A DNA stretch of 64,000 nt from Rhodovarius crocodyli (GTDB lineage Bacteria > Pseudomonadota > Alphaproteobacteria > Acetobacterales > Acetobacteraceae), in NCBI RefSeq assembly GCF_004005855.1, contig NZ_SACL01000001.1, positions 930,001 to 994,000 on the forward strand, given 5' to 3'. A program made the translations under genes and the position numbers. Each line of letters starts with the position of its first letter. Position 1 is the first letter of the stretch. A model generated the notes under the pieces. It had not been told where the DNA came from and searched no databases. It was given only the letters and a program-made list of their open reading frames with translations. Below are positions 52,021 through 61,956 of the stretch, one piece after another.

Positions 52021-53247
52021 CTATTTTCCCCGCACCAGCGCCAGCACACTCACCAGCACCCCGATGCCGCAGGCACCGATGATCAGGCCCATGGGCCAGG
52101 GCGTGCCGTCCGCGCACCAGCCGATCAGCGCGGTGGTGACCATGCCCGAGCCATAATGCAGCGCGCCCACCAGCGCCGAGACCGCCCCCGCCCGCTGCGG
52201 AAACCCCGCCAGCGCGCCGGCCAGGGAGTTGGCGACGATGAAGCCCAGCATGGCGATGTGGAAGAACACCGGCACGATCAGCCCCCAGATGCCGCCGAAG
52301 CCGGTGTAGCTGGTGATGATCATGACCACGCCCGCCATGCCCGCGATGACGGCGCCCGCCCGCAGCACCCCATCCGTGCCGAAGCGCGGCACCAGGCGGG
52401 TGTTCAGCCAGTTGGCCAGCATCATGCCCATGATGTTGATGCCGAACAGCAGGCCATAGGCGCGCTCGCTGATGCCGTAGAACTCGATATAGGCGAAGGG
52501 CGAGCCGGCCAGGAAGGTATAGACGCCCGCATAGAGGAAGCCGCCGGCGACGGCATAGCCCAGCACGCGGCGGTCCCGCAGCAGCAGGATGTAGGTGACG
52601 ATGACGGCGGCCGGGCGCTCCATCAGGCGGCGCTCCGGCGGCAGGGTTTCCCGCAGTGAGCCCACGCCGAACAGCACCGCCACGCCGAGCACGGCCAGCA
52701 GCCAGAAAATGCCCTGCCAGGACCAGAAATGGACGATCTGCCCGCCGACGATGGGGCCCAGCAGGGGGGCCACGCTCATCACCAGCATCAGGGTGGACAG
52801 CATCTGGGCCGAGCGCTCGCGGGCATAGAGGTCCCGCACCATGGCGCGGGCCAGCACCGGGCCGCAGCAGGCGCCCAGCGCCTGGACCACGCGCCAGGCG
52901 ATCATCTCGGCGGCGGAACCCGACAGCGCGCAGCCGATGGAGCCCAGGCAGAACAAGGCCAGCCCGATCATGACGGGCACGCGCCGGCCGAAACGGTCGC
53001 CCACCGGCCCCCAGAACAGCTGGCCCAGGCTGAAGCCGATCAGGAAGCCCGAAAGGGTCAGCTGGATCTGGCCCGGGGTGGCGTTGAGTTCGACCGCCAG
53101 CGTCGGCAGCGCGGGCAGGTAGATGTCGGTGGAGATGGAAGCGAAGGCCATCAGCGCCGCCAGAACCAGCATGAAGCGCAGGTCTGAGTTTCCGCGCCGG
53201 CGGGAAGTGGCGCCGGCCAGGGCGTCGGACGTAATGGCTGACGGCAT
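52021..53247 (-). CDS. MFS drug-resistance transporter, Bcr/CflA type
   Basis: A 408-residue, 12-helix inner-membrane permease. The start MPSAITSDALAGATS at 53247 follows GGAG. Bcr/CflA features are FASISTDIYLPALPTLAVEL in the first helices, IQLTLSGFLIGFSLGQLFWGPVGDRFGRRVP (MFS motif A) and RVVQALGACCGPVLARAMVRDLY. Exported compounds of this family include bicyclomycin, sulfonamides and chloramphenicol; the actual substrate is unknown. It is single; the ubiB-like gene stops 171 bp upstream on the same strand. Confidence 0.92.
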   Translation of the reverse strand: MPSAITSDALAGATSRRRGNSDLRFMLVLAALMAFASISTDIYLPALPTLAVELNATPGQIQLTLSGFLIGFSLGQLFWGPVGDRFGRRVPVMIGLALFCLGSIGCALSGSAAEMIAWRVVQALGACCGPVLARAMVRDLYARERSAQMLSTLMLVMSVAPLLGPIVGGQIVHFWSWQGIFWLLAVLGVAVLFGVGSLRETLPPERRLMERPAAVIVTYILLLRDRRVLGYAVAGGFLYAGVYTFLAGSPFAYIEFYGISERAYGLLFGINIMGMMLANWLNTRLVPRFGTDGVLRAGAVIAGMAGVVMIITSYTGFGGIWGLIVPVFFHIAMLGFIVANSLAGALAGFPQRAGAVSALVGALHYGSGMVTTALIGWCADGTPWPMGLIIGACGIGVLVSVLALVRGK

Positions 53248-53383
53248 GAATGCTCCAAGGACAAACGCTGGCACGCCACGGCGACCAAGCCGGGCGGGAC
53301 GTTCCCTCGTTGCGGTGCAGCATAAACATGGTGGGCCGGTAACCGTTAGCCCGAATGCTGTGCAATTTGCGCAGGACTGGGTG

Positions 53384-53410
53384 CGGGGCGCCGGATGGCT
53401 GGGCGCCCCG
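53384..53410 (-). terminator. Stem-loop downstream of the UbiB-family gene
   Basis: CGGGGCGCC (53384-53392) pairs with GGCGCCCCG (53402-53410), 8 bp after the stop codon of the kinase gene on the minus strand. No T-run follows, so this is a possible rather than certain terminator. The remaining gap to the MFS start shows nothing further. Confidence 0.4.
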
Positions 53411-53418
53411 CCCAATAA

Positions 53419-54792
53419 TCAGGCGGGTTCCAGCCCCGCCTCGACCAGGGCGGCGGCCTGGCGGTCGGCCAGCGCCTGCTCATCGAACCCGTCGATCAGC
53501 TCCATGAACAGCCGGTGCCAGTTCTGTTCGGTCTTGAGCCGCATGAAGGCGGAGCCGACCCCCACCGCCGCGCGGTCCATGAAGGGAAACTCGCGCGGCA
53601 CCTTCACGGGCTTGCCGGTGCGCGCGGCCTCGGCCTTCAGCCCGGCGTGCACGGCCTGGGCCACGCTGCGCCCGTAATTCGGGTCGTCCGATTTCTGGAT
53701 CGGGCGCACCCGGTCCTCGATCAGCGGGTCGTAGAGGAACTCGGCCCAGGATTTCAGCAGGCGCAGGGTTTCCTGGGACAGGCCGGTGAAGCCCCAATCC
53801 TCCAGCGCCTCATAGGCGCGGGCGTCATGGCCGTCGCGGATCGCCTCGAACAGCCGCACCACCCCGCCGACGAAGCGCGGCGGAAACACGCGGATGGTGC
53901 CGAAATCCAGCAGGCTGATGCCGCCGGGGCCCATGTCGTCAGGCTGGCGCACCAGGTAGTTGCCCAGATGCGGGTCGCCGTGGATCACGCCGCAGACATA
54001 CAGCGGCTTGTACCAGGCCTCGAACAGGGCGCGGGCATAGACGCCGCGCTCCTCGGCGGAGGGGTCTTCCTCCAGCCGCTTCAGCAGCGGGCGGCCGGGC
54101 AGCCAGGACATGGTCAGCAGGCGCTGGGTGGTCAGATCCTCGACCGGCTGGGGCACGCGCACCTGTGTGGAGCCGCGCAGCATGATGCCGTACAGCTTCT
54201 GGTGCTTGGCCTCACGCGTGTAGTCCAGCTCCTCCCGCAGGCGGTCCGACAGTTCCTGGAAGACCTCGCTGTTCTCCAGCGTGGAGTCCATGCGCTGATA
54301 CAGGCCGAGCGCCATGCGCAGCTGCCTGAGATCGGCATCCACCACATTGGGCATGTCGGGGTATTGCAGCTTGCAGGCCACCGGCGTGCCGTCGGGCAGC
54401 ATGGCGCGGTGCACCTGGCCCAGAGAGGCGGCCGCGGCCGCATCCTGGCCGAATTCCTTGAACTTCGACTGCCAGTGCGGACCGAGCTCCGCCGTCATGC
54501 GGCGCTTCACGAAGGCCCAGCCCATGGGCGGGGCGTTGGACTGAAGCTCGGCCAGTTCCTGCGCGTATTCCTCGGGCAGCGCGTCGGGCACGGTGGACAG
54601 GAACTGCGCGACCTTCATCAGCGGGCCCTTCAGCCCGCCGAGCACGGCCTTCAGGTCCGCCGCATGGGCGGCCTTGTCGGTCTTGATGCCGAGAAAGCGT
54701 TCGCCCGCCACGCGCGCCGCGATGCCGGTGACGGCGCCGGAGGTGCGGACGAAGCGCCGCACTTCTCCGAACAGCTGCTTTTCCTCAGCCAT
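53419..54792 (-). CDS. ABC1/AarF (UbiB family) atypical kinase
   Basis: A 457-residue protein of the ABC1 atypical kinase family, whose members act in ubiquinone biosynthesis or lipid homeostasis. The KxGQ-like N-terminal extension reads LKGPLMKVAQFLSTVPDALP (the usual KxGQ is here KVAQ), the Ala-rich nucleotide loop is AAAAASLGQVHRA, the lysine is in ACKLQYPD, and the metal-binding Asp is in LLDFGTIRVF. No membrane helix is seen at the C-terminus, so it is the non-UbiB branch. The gene overlaps pepF by 8 bp. Confidence 0.9.
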   Translation of the reverse strand: MAEEKQLFGEVRRFVRTSGAVTGIAARVAGERFLGIKTDKAAHAADLKAVLGGLKGPLMKVAQFLSTVPDALPEEYAQELAELQSNAPPMGWAFVKRRMTAELGPHWQSKFKEFGQDAAAAASLGQVHRAMLPDGTPVACKLQYPDMPNVVDADLRQLRMALGLYQRMDSTLENSEVFQELSDRLREELDYTREAKHQKLYGIMLRGSTQVRVPQPVEDLTTQRLLTMSWLPGRPLLKRLEEDPSAEERGVYARALFEAWYKPLYVCGVIHGDPHLGNYLVRQPDDMGPGGISLLDFGTIRVFPPRFVGGVVRLFEAIRDGHDARAYEALEDWGFTGLSQETLRLLKSWAEFLYDPLIEDRVRPIQKSDDPNYGRSVAQAVHAGLKAEAARTGKPVKVPREFPFMDRAAVGVGSAFMRLKTEQNWHRLFMELIDGFDEQALADRQAAALVEAGLEPA

Positions 54793-56611
54793 CGGCGGCT
54801 TCGAGCTGGTCGATGAAGCCCGAGATCACATCGAGGCCGCGCTTCCAGAACTCCGGATCGGCCGCCGAAAGCCCGAAGGGGGCCAGCAGCTCCTGATGGC
54901 GCAGCGTGCCGCCGGCGGCCAGCATGTCCAGGTATTTCTGTTCGAAATCAGCCACCTGGCCGTCCTTGTAGACGCCGTAGAGCGCGTTCACCAAGCAATC
55001 CCCGAAGGCATAGGCATAGACGTAGAAGGGCGTGTGGATGAAGTGCGGGATGTACGCCCAATAGACGTTGTAGTCCTCGGTGAAGTCGAAGGCGGGGCCG
55101 AGGCTCTCGGTCTGGATGCTCATCCAGATCTTGCCGATATCCTCGGGCGAAAGCTCGCCGTTGCGGCGCGCCGCGTGCAGGCGGGTTTCGAACTGGTAGA
55201 ACGCGATCTGGCGGACCACCGTGTTCAGCATGTCCTCGACCTTGCCGGCCAGCAGGATGCGCTTCTTCGCCGGGTCGGTTTCCGCCGCCAGCATGGCCTG
55301 GAACGTCAGCATCTCCCCGAACACGCTGGCGGTTTCGGCGAGCGTCAGCGGGGTGGAGGACATCAGGTAGCCCTGGTCCGCCGCCAGGCGCTGGTGGACG
55401 CCATGGCCCAGCTCATGCGCCAGCGTCATCACGTCCCGCGCCTTGCCGTGGTAGTTCAGCAGCAGATACGGGTGCGCCGAGGGCACGGTGGGGTGCGCGA
55501 AGGCGCCGGACGCCTTGCCCGGGCGCAGGGCGGCGTCGATCCAGTTCTTCTCGAAGAAGGGTGCCGCGACCTCGGCCAGCCTGGGCGAAAACGCGTGGTA
55601 GGCCGCGCGCACCTGCTTGACCGCATCGGGCCAGGCGATGGTGGTGTCGGCATCGGAAGGCAGGGGCGCGTTGCGGTCCCAGTGCTGCATCTTCTCCATG
55701 CCCAGCCACTTCGCCTTCATGGCGTAGTAGCGGTGCGAGAGCTTGGGCAGATACGCCCAGACGGAGGAGACCAGCGCCTCCACCACCTCGTCCTCGACCA
55801 TGTTCGCGCGGTTGCGGTAGGAGGCGGGGGTGGGATAGCGGCGCCACTTGTCCATCACCTCCTTGTCCTTGGCGAGCGTGTTGGTGATGAAGCTGAACAG
55901 CTTGATCCGCTGCGCGAAGGCGGCCGAGACGCCCTCGGCCGCGGCGCGGCGCTTCTCACGGTCACGGTCCGAGAGCTGGTTCAGCGCGGCGCTGACCGAA
56001 ACCTCCTTGCCGGAGACGGTGACGGTCATGTTGGCCATCGTCTCGTCGAACAGGCGCGACCACGCCGACCGGCCGGAGATGTCCTTCTCGTGCAGCAGGC
56101 GCTCCAGCTCATCCGACAGCTGGTGGTCGCGGAACAGGCGCAGGTCACGGATCCAGGGGGCCCAGCCGGCGAGATCCGGGCTGGCTTCCTGCCAGGTTTC
56201 CAGCAGCGCCTCGTCCAGCAGGTTCACCTCCAGGGTGAAGAACACCAGGTTGGAGGAGACCTCCGTCACCTTTTCCTGCACCGACTGGTAGAACTGGCCG
56301 TTGGCGGTGTTCTGCGCGTCACCGGCATAGATCAGGCTGGCGAAGCTCATGGCCCGGCCCAGCACTTCCTCGATCGCCTCATATTCCGCGATGGCGGCGG
56401 CCAGGGCGTCACCGCCGAGGCCCGCCAGCCTGCCCGACAGCCGCGCCTTGAACTGCGCCGCGTCCTGGTTTGCCTTCTCCAGGTCAGCCTTCAGCCTGGG
56501 GTCGTCCTGGCCGGCATACAGGTCGGAAAGGTCCCAGACCGGCAATGCCTCGCCGCCGCCGGCGGAAGCATCCAGGGGGGCATGGGGCAGGGGGCGAAAA
56601 GCTTGGGACAT
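54785..56611 (-). CDS. pepF: M3 family oligoendopeptidase
   Basis: The 608-residue cytoplasmic zinc peptidase degrades short peptides. The active site is TLAHELGHGVHQ (HELGH, about residue 395), with the third ligand Glu in the following helix SVFGEMLTFQAML. The lengthy helical N-terminal domain (EAAIAEYEAIEEVLGRAMSFASLIY) closes the channel. I chose ATG 56611 (MSQAFRPLPH) with GGAAG nine bases upstream; an ATG two codons earlier is possible. It is divergent from the acyl-CoA ligase gene and overlaps the UbiB-family gene downstream. Confidence 0.94.
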   Translation of the reverse strand: MSQAFRPLPHAPLDASAGGGEALPVWDLSDLYAGQDDPRLKADLEKANQDAAQFKARLSGRLAGLGGDALAAAIAEYEAIEEVLGRAMSFASLIYAGDAQNTANGQFYQSVQEKVTEVSSNLVFFTLEVNLLDEALLETWQEASPDLAGWAPWIRDLRLFRDHQLSDELERLLHEKDISGRSAWSRLFDETMANMTVTVSGKEVSVSAALNQLSDRDREKRRAAAEGVSAAFAQRIKLFSFITNTLAKDKEVMDKWRRYPTPASYRNRANMVEDEVVEALVSSVWAYLPKLSHRYYAMKAKWLGMEKMQHWDRNAPLPSDADTTIAWPDAVKQVRAAYHAFSPRLAEVAAPFFEKNWIDAALRPGKASGAFAHPTVPSAHPYLLLNYHGKARDVMTLAHELGHGVHQRLAADQGYLMSSTPLTLAETASVFGEMLTFQAMLAAETDPAKKRILLAGKVEDMLNTVVRQIAFYQFETRLHAARRNGELSPEDIGKIWMSIQTESLGPAFDFTEDYNVYWAYIPHFIHTPFYVYAYAFGDCLVNALYGVYKDGQVADFEQKYLDMLAAGGTLRHQELLAPFGLSAADPEFWKRGLDVISGFIDQLEAADG

Positions 56612-56672
56612 CTGCATAAGCTTCCATATATGCCCGAAAGGGCCACGGCCAAGCGGGGGATACGGCAAGTCT

Positions 56673-58418
56673 ATGTCAGAACGAGCGGCACAGGAATTCG
56701 CCCCCACGGGCGCCACCACCCTGCACGGCATGATGCTGGCCCTGGCGGAGCGCGAGGCCGGCACGACCTATGTGCGCCACTGGCGCGACGGCGCCTGGAA
56801 CAGCATGAGCTGGGGCGAATTCGGCGCCGCCATCCGCCGCGCCGCCGCCGGCCTGCATGCCATGGGCGTGCAGCCCGGGCAGCGCGTGCTGCTGGTCAGC
56901 GCCAGCCGGCCGGAATTCCTGATCGCGGACAATGCCGTCATGGCGCTGGGCGCCATCACGGTGCCCACCTATGTGGCCAATACCGTCAGCCACCACGCGC
57001 ATGTGATCGGGGATTGCACGCCTTCCCTGGCCATCACGGACACCCACGCCAACGGCCTGAAGCTGAAGGAAGCGGCGGCGCAGGCCGGCGTGACGCTGCC
57101 GGTGGTGCTGATGGAAAAGGCGGGGATGGAGAATTTCTCCGCCTGGGACGAGGTGATGAGCTTCGGCGACCAGCCGCCGCCCATGGCCACCGACGGCGAG
57201 GCCACGGCCTGCATCATCTATACCTCGGGCACCGGGGGCGCGCCGCGCGGGGCCATGCTGCCGCACCGCGCCATGCTGTCCAACACCCAGGGCGTGCGGC
57301 TGGCCGGGCGCGGCATTCCCTTCAAGGGCGGGCGCTACCTGTCCTTCCTGCCGATGTCGCACAGCTATGAGCATACGGTGGGCGGCTTCATCCTGCCGGC
57401 GCTGGGGATGGAGCTGGTGCTGTCACGCGGGGCGGAGCACCTGGTGCGCGAATTCGCCGAGCACCGCCCCACCCTGATCACCACCGTGCCCCGCCTGTTC
57501 GAGGTACTGAAGACCCGCATCCTGTCCCAGGTGGAGGGCGGCGGCGTGAAGCGCTGGCTGTTCGACCGCGCGCTGTCGCAGGGGCTGCGCCGGCTGGACG
57601 GTCCGCCGCTGAACCCGTTGGAACGCCTGCTGGACCCCGTGCTGGACCGGCTGGTGCGCGCCAAGGTGCGCGCGCGCTTCGGCGGGGAACTGGTGGCGAT
57701 GATCTCGGGCGGAGCGCGGCTGGACCCGGAACTGTCCGGCTTCTTCCTGGCCATGGGGCTGACCGTGCTGCAGGGCTATGGCCAGACCGAGGCCGGGCCC
57801 GTGGTCTCCGTCAACCTTCCCTGGAGCAACGACCGCCACACCGTGGGCAAGCCGCTGCCGGGGGTGGAGGCGCGCATCGCCGAGGACGGGGAGCTGCTGG
57901 TATGCGGCGAGCTGGAGATGCAGGGCTATTGGAACGCGCCGGAAGCCACGGCCGAGGCCCTGCGCCCGGATGCCGGCGGGAAAACCTGGCTGCATACCGG
58001 CGATATCGGCGTGCTGGACGAGGCGGGGCGCATCCGCATCACGGACCGCAAGAAGGACTTCATCAAGCTGGTGGGCGGCATGATGGTGGCCCCCGCCCGC
58101 GTGGAAGCCCTGCTGACGGCCGAACCCGCCATCGCGCAGGCCGTGGTGGCCGGTGAGGGAGAGGCGGCGCTGGTGGCGCTGCTGGTTCCGGCAGAGGGCC
58201 GCGCCGATGAGCTGGAAGCCGCCGTCAGCCGCGTGAACAAGCGCCTGGCGGGCCATGAGCGCATCCGCCGCTGGGCGAAGCTGGATGAGGCCTTCAGCAT
58301 CGAGAACGGGTTGCTGACCCCCAGCATGAAAACCAGGCGCAAGCAGGTGCTGGAACACCATTCGGCGCTGATCCGGGCCTTGCAGAGCGGCACGGCCCAT
58401 GCTGCGCTGGCCGGATAA
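56673..58418 (+). CDS. Long-chain acyl-CoA ligase (AMP-forming), FadD15-like
   Basis: A 581-residue adenylate-forming enzyme that activates fatty acids to acyl-CoA. The nucleotide P-loop is IIYTSGTGGAPRGAM, in which the usual TGxPKG is GGAPRG; the second motif is LQGYGQTEAGPVVSVN, the ATP motif HTGDIGVLDEAGRIRITDRKKDFIKL is standard and the C-terminal lysine region reads LTPSMKTRRKQV. The ATG at 56673 is the first plausible one. It starts 14 bp before a class III aminotransferase gene, so the product may be an acyl donor for an amine-containing metabolite, or the link may be coincidental. Confidence 0.9.
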   Translation: MSERAAQEFAPTGATTLHGMMLALAEREAGTTYVRHWRDGAWNSMSWGEFGAAIRRAAAGLHAMGVQPGQRVLLVSASRPEFLIADNAVMALGAITVPTYVANTVSHHAHVIGDCTPSLAITDTHANGLKLKEAAAQAGVTLPVVLMEKAGMENFSAWDEVMSFGDQPPPMATDGEATACIIYTSGTGGAPRGAMLPHRAMLSNTQGVRLAGRGIPFKGGRYLSFLPMSHSYEHTVGGFILPALGMELVLSRGAEHLVREFAEHRPTLITTVPRLFEVLKTRILSQVEGGGVKRWLFDRALSQGLRRLDGPPLNPLERLLDPVLDRLVRAKVRARFGGELVAMISGGARLDPELSGFFLAMGLTVLQGYGQTEAGPVVSVNLPWSNDRHTVGKPLPGVEARIAEDGELLVCGELEMQGYWNAPEATAEALRPDAGGKTWLHTGDIGVLDEAGRIRITDRKKDFIKLVGGMMVAPARVEALLTAEPAIAQAVVAGEGEAALVALLVPAEGRADELEAAVSRVNKRLAGHERIRRWAKLDEAFSIENGLLTPSMKTRRKQVLEHHSALIRALQSGTAHAALAG

Positions 58419-58432
58419 GGAGTGCCTTGCCG

Positions 58433-59812
58433 ATGCCCGATACCAACCTGTCCAACAGCGCCATCATCAACGCCTATATGGCGGCCACCCCGGGCAGTGC
58501 CGCGCTGCACAGCAAGGCTCTCGGCGCCTTCCCCAGCGGCATCACGCATGACAGCCGCTGGCTGAAGCCCTATCCGCTGTCCTGCGAGCGCGGCAAGGGC
58601 GCCATCAAGTGGGATGTGGACGGCAACCGCTATGTCGACCTGTTCGGCGGCCATGGCTCCCACCTGCTGGGGCACTGCCCGGATGCGGTGGTGGAAGCCA
58701 CCATCGAGCAGATGCGCAAGGGCAGCCAGTTCGGCGCCAGCCACGCGCTGGAAATCGAATGGGCCAACCTGATCCAGGAAATGGTGCCGGCGGCGGAGCG
58801 CGTTCGCTTCACCTCCTCGGGCACCGAGGCCACGCATATGGCCGTGCGCCTGGCGCGCGCGCACACGGGCCGGCGCAAGATCGCCCGCTTCCACCGCCAC
58901 TTCCACGGCTGGCACGATGCCATGGCCTTCGGCGTGGACGGGCATTTCGACGGCACCCCCACCCCGGGCGTGACGGAGGCCGTGGCGGACGGCGTGGTGC
59001 TGCTGCCGCCCAATGACATCGACGCCGTGCGCGCCCTGTTCGAGCGTGACAACGACATCGCCGCCGTCATCATCGAGCCGATCGGCGCCAACACCGGCAA
59101 TGTGCCCATCCCCGGCAGCTTCCTGAAGGCGCTGCGCGCCGTGACGCAGGAATACGGCGTGCTGCTCATCATGGACGAGGTGGTGACCGGCTTCCGCCTG
59201 GCACCCGGCGGCGCGCAGGAAGCGCGCGGCGTCACGCCCGACCTGTGCACCCTGGCCAAGATCGTGGCCGGCGGCATGCCGGGTGGTGCCGTGGCCGGCC
59301 GCAAGGAATTGCTGGACGAGCTGGATTTCGACGTCTCGGCCGCCAAGGGCCGCGAGAAGATCAAGCACCCCGGCACCTACAACGCCAACCCGGTCTCGGC
59401 CGCGGCCGGCATCGTCACGCTGAAGGCCATCCGCGACACCGACGCCTGCGCGCGGGCCAATGCCGCCGCGGAGGCGGTGCGCCGGAACCTGCGCAAGGTG
59501 CTGGCCGAGGAGAATGTGCCCTGGGGCATCTATGGCGAGTTCAGCTTCTTCTTCATCTACATGAACGGCGCCAAGCTCGACATCGACCCGATGACCTTCG
59601 ACGGGTTCAGCGTGCCGTCCAGCACCTTCGTGCCGGATACGCGCAAGACGCTGACGCAGAAGCTGCACCTGGGGATGATCACCAACGGGGTGGACCCGAT
59701 GGGCTTCCGGGGCGGCATCCTGTCGGCCGAGCACGGCGAGGCGGAGGTGGCGGCCATCACCGACGCCTTCCGGAACACGCTGAAGGCGCTGAAGGTTGAG
59801 GGGGAGATCTGA
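58433..59812 (+). CDS. Class III aminotransferase, glutamate-1-semialdehyde aminomutase-like
   Basis: A 459-residue PLP enzyme. VRFTSSGTEATHMAVRLARAHTGR forms the phosphate pocket, LLIMDEVVTGFRLAPGG holds the PLP ring Asp, and the lysine is in TLAKIVAGGMPGGAVAG (about residue 277). The family includes HemL and several omega-aminotransferases. It is not an ideal hemL: the length (459) exceeds the ~430 usual, and the first ~45 residues (LSNSAIINAYMAATPGSAAL) are additional. I chose ATG 58433, 10 bases after AAGGAG; a TTG six bases earlier is possible. The stop overlaps the convergent SUOX gene by none but lies 3 bp away. Confidence 0.88.
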   Translation: MPDTNLSNSAIINAYMAATPGSAALHSKALGAFPSGITHDSRWLKPYPLSCERGKGAIKWDVDGNRYVDLFGGHGSHLLGHCPDAVVEATIEQMRKGSQFGASHALEIEWANLIQEMVPAAERVRFTSSGTEATHMAVRLARAHTGRRKIARFHRHFHGWHDAMAFGVDGHFDGTPTPGVTEAVADGVVLLPPNDIDAVRALFERDNDIAAVIIEPIGANTGNVPIPGSFLKALRAVTQEYGVLLIMDEVVTGFRLAPGGAQEARGVTPDLCTLAKIVAGGMPGGAVAGRKELLDELDFDVSAAKGREKIKHPGTYNANPVSAAAGIVTLKAIRDTDACARANAAAEAVRRNLRKVLAEENVPWGIYGEFSFFFIYMNGAKLDIDPMTFDGFSVPSSTFVPDTRKTLTQKLHLGMITNGVDPMGFRGGILSAEHGEAEVAAITDAFRNTLKALKVEGEI

Positions 59813-59815
59813 GCT

Positions 59816-60871
59816 TCAGATCCCCACCGCCACCACCGCATTGTTGAGATAACCACGCGGGTTCCAGGGCGGCGCCATCGGCTGGCTGTTGCCCTGGGAG
59901 TCCGTAGCCCGGGCCATCAGCGTGCCGCCCAGGGGCACCAGCCCCCGGAAGCGCCGCCACGCCCAAGGCCCCTCGCCCGGTTCCAGCACCGCCGGCGCCC
60001 AGCTGGCCCCGCCATCGCCCGACACCACGACCGACGCCACGGGCACATGCCCGGACCAGGCGAAACCGCGCAGCGCCACCTGGTCGCCCTGCCGGGCGTG
60101 GTGGGTGATCAGCGACTTCACCGGCATGTCCGTGATCACGCGGAAATCGGCGGGGTCCATCGCCTCGCCAGGGGCATAGGGGCGGGTGGGCATGCGGTAG
60201 TCGGTGCCGGTCATCTTGGCGCCGTCATGCTCGCAGTCGCGCACCCACAGCCGGTTCAGCCATTTCTGCCAGGCGCTGCCCGGATAGCCGGGCACGACCA
60301 CCCGCAGCGGCGCGCCATGCAGGCGGGGCAGGGGCTCTCCGTTCATCTCGAAGGCCAGCAGGGTCTCGGGGGCCAGCGCCTTGTCCAGCGGGATCCCGCG
60401 CGACAGGGCGGGCCTGTCCGGCTTGCCGATCGCGTGGTCGGGGCTTTCATGGGCGATGTACAGGGCGCCGGGCAGCAGGCCCGCCGCGCGCAGCACATCG
60501 GCCATCCGCACGCCGCGCCAGCGCGCGCAGCCCACGGCACCCGGGCCCCAGGCCAGGCCGTCCGTGGGCGGGGTGAAGGTGGCGCGGCCGTTGCCCGCGC
60601 ATTCCAGCACGGCCACGACCTCATGCACGGGAAAGCCGGTGCGCAGCTGGTCCACCGTCAGGCGCAGGGGGCGGCGCACCGCGCCCTCCACATTCAGCAT
60701 CCAGTCGCCGGGCACTTCCTCGGGCACGGTGCCGTTGTTGCGCAGGAAAAACAGCTCGTTGGGGGTCAAAGCCGTGTCCAGCAGGGGCGCCGGGGTTTCG
60801 GCGTTGAGGGCGGGATCGTCCAGCAGGATCAGGGATCGCTTACCGGGGATGTGAGTCGGGCGGTCCAGCAT
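59816..60871 (-). CDS. Sulfite-oxidase-like molybdopterin-dependent oxidoreductase
   Basis: A 351-residue protein with the sulfite oxidase fold. The Mo ligand Cys is in VAVLECAGNGRATF (about residue 91), GAVGCARWRGVRMADVL binds the cofactor, and the C-terminal dimerisation (Mo-co) domain ends with MAPPWNPRGYLNN. Typical SorA or SuoX features include the LTPNELFFLRNN start. No Tat signal or cytochrome partner gene is visible. Initiation at ATG 60871 (MLDRPTHIPG) is the most plausible. It might oxidise sulfite, including that released from sulfur compounds, but related proteins have other substrates. Confidence 0.88.
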   Translation of the reverse strand: MLDRPTHIPGKRSLILLDDPALNAETPAPLLDTALTPNELFFLRNNGTVPEEVPGDWMLNVEGAVRRPLRLTVDQLRTGFPVHEVVAVLECAGNGRATFTPPTDGLAWGPGAVGCARWRGVRMADVLRAAGLLPGALYIAHESPDHAIGKPDRPALSRGIPLDKALAPETLLAFEMNGEPLPRLHGAPLRVVVPGYPGSAWQKWLNRLWVRDCEHDGAKMTGTDYRMPTRPYAPGEAMDPADFRVITDMPVKSLITHHARQGDQVALRGFAWSGHVPVASVVVSGDGGASWAPAVLEPGEGPWAWRRFRGLVPLGGTLMARATDSQGNSQPMAPPWNPRGYLNNAVVAVGI

Positions 60872-61001
60872 CGCCTTCAGACATGGCCATGCCGGGCCGA
60901 TAAGTCCAGCGTGGCGTGCGGCCCTGCCCTGCGCCACGAACGCCCTTCCCTTTCGCGGCGTATCCCGTAGAACCCCCCGCTCCATCACTGCGCCGGACAC
61001 T

Positions 61002-61946
61002 ATGCCCCGCCATTTCCGCAAGAAGCCCAAGGGCCGGCCGATCGACGGCTGGCTGATCGTGGACAAGCCCTCCGGCATCGGGTCGACCGATGTCGTGAAC
61101 AAGGTGAAGCGCGCCTTCGACGCGCAGAAGGCGGGCCATGGCGGCACGCTGGACCCGCTGGCGACCGGCCTGCTGCCCGTGGCCTTCGGCGCGGCCACCA
61201 AGACCGTCCCTTACGTGATGGACGGGGCCAAGACCTATCGCTTCACCCTGCGCTTCGGCATCGCCACCGATTCCGACGACGCGGACGGCCAGGTGATCGA
61301 GACGACGGACGCCCGCCCGACCGACGACGCCATCCGCGCTGCCCTGCCGCAGTTCATCGGCGACATCATGCAGGTGCCGCCGATCTATTCCGCCATCAAG
61401 GTGAACGGCGAACGCGCCTATGACCTGGCCCGCGACGGCCAGGAAGTGGTGCTGGAGGCCCGCCCCGCCCGCGTGGACCGCTTCGAGCTGGTCGAGCGCC
61501 CCGACGCCGACACCGCCACCTTCGAGGTGGAGAGCGGCAAGGGCGTCTATATGCGCAGCCTGGCGCGCGACATCGCGAAGGCGGTGGGCTCGCTCGGCCA
61601 TATCATCGTGCTGCGGCGGCTTTCCGTGGGCCCGTTCAAGGAAGCCCATGCGGTTTCGCTGGACAAGCTGCTCGAAAGCGCCGATACGCCCCCGTCCCTG
61701 GACCTTCTGCTTCCGCTCGCGACCGCGCTGGACGACATCCCGGCACTGGCCGTTACGGAACAGGAGGCCACGAGGCTCATGCAAGGCCAGGCCCTCAGCC
61801 TGGTGGACTTCATGGGCCGCGTTCCTGACGCCGCCGACCCCATGGGGGGCCTGGTGCGCGTGATGGCAGGGGACCGGTTCGTCGGCCTGTGCCGGCTCGA
61901 GGAGGGCATGCTCGTCCCCGAGCGGTTGATGGCGGTGCCGGAATAA
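61002..61946 (+). CDS. truB: tRNA pseudouridine(55) synthase
   Basis: A 314-residue enzyme that makes pseudouridine 55 in the T-arm of tRNAs. [21 protein letters not shown] begins the catalytic domain, the nucleophilic Asp is D51 in [16 protein letters not shown], and [40 protein letters not shown] and [17 protein letters not shown] are classical. The C-terminal tail contains a small TruB_C-type segment. It precedes rpsO with the usual truB-rpsO order and is followed by a leader stem-loop. Confidence 0.97.
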   Translation: MPRHFRKKPKGRPIDGWLIVDKPSGIGSTDVVNKVKRAFDAQKAGHGGTLDPLATGLLPVAFGAATKTVPYVMDGAKTYRFTLRFGIATDSDDADGQVIETTDARPTDDAIRAALPQFIGDIMQVPPIYSAIKVNGERAYDLARDGQEVVLEARPARVDRFELVERPDADTATFEVESGKGVYMRSLARDIAKAVGSLGHIIVLRRLSVGPFKEAHAVSLDKLLESADTPPSLDLLLPLATALDDIPALAVTEQEATRLMQGQALSLVDFMGRVPDAADPMGGLVRVMAGDRFVGLCRLEEGMLVPERLMAVPE

Positions 61947-61956
61947 CACCAACAAA

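Noticed and set aside
54593-57370. 925-codon frame opposite pepF and neighbours
   Set aside because: Spans real genes on both sides and lacks domain motifs.
58433-59812. Authentic hemL
   Set aside because: Motifs fit the superfamily, but the length and N-terminal extension and the acyl-CoA ligase neighbour do not support a specific HemL call.
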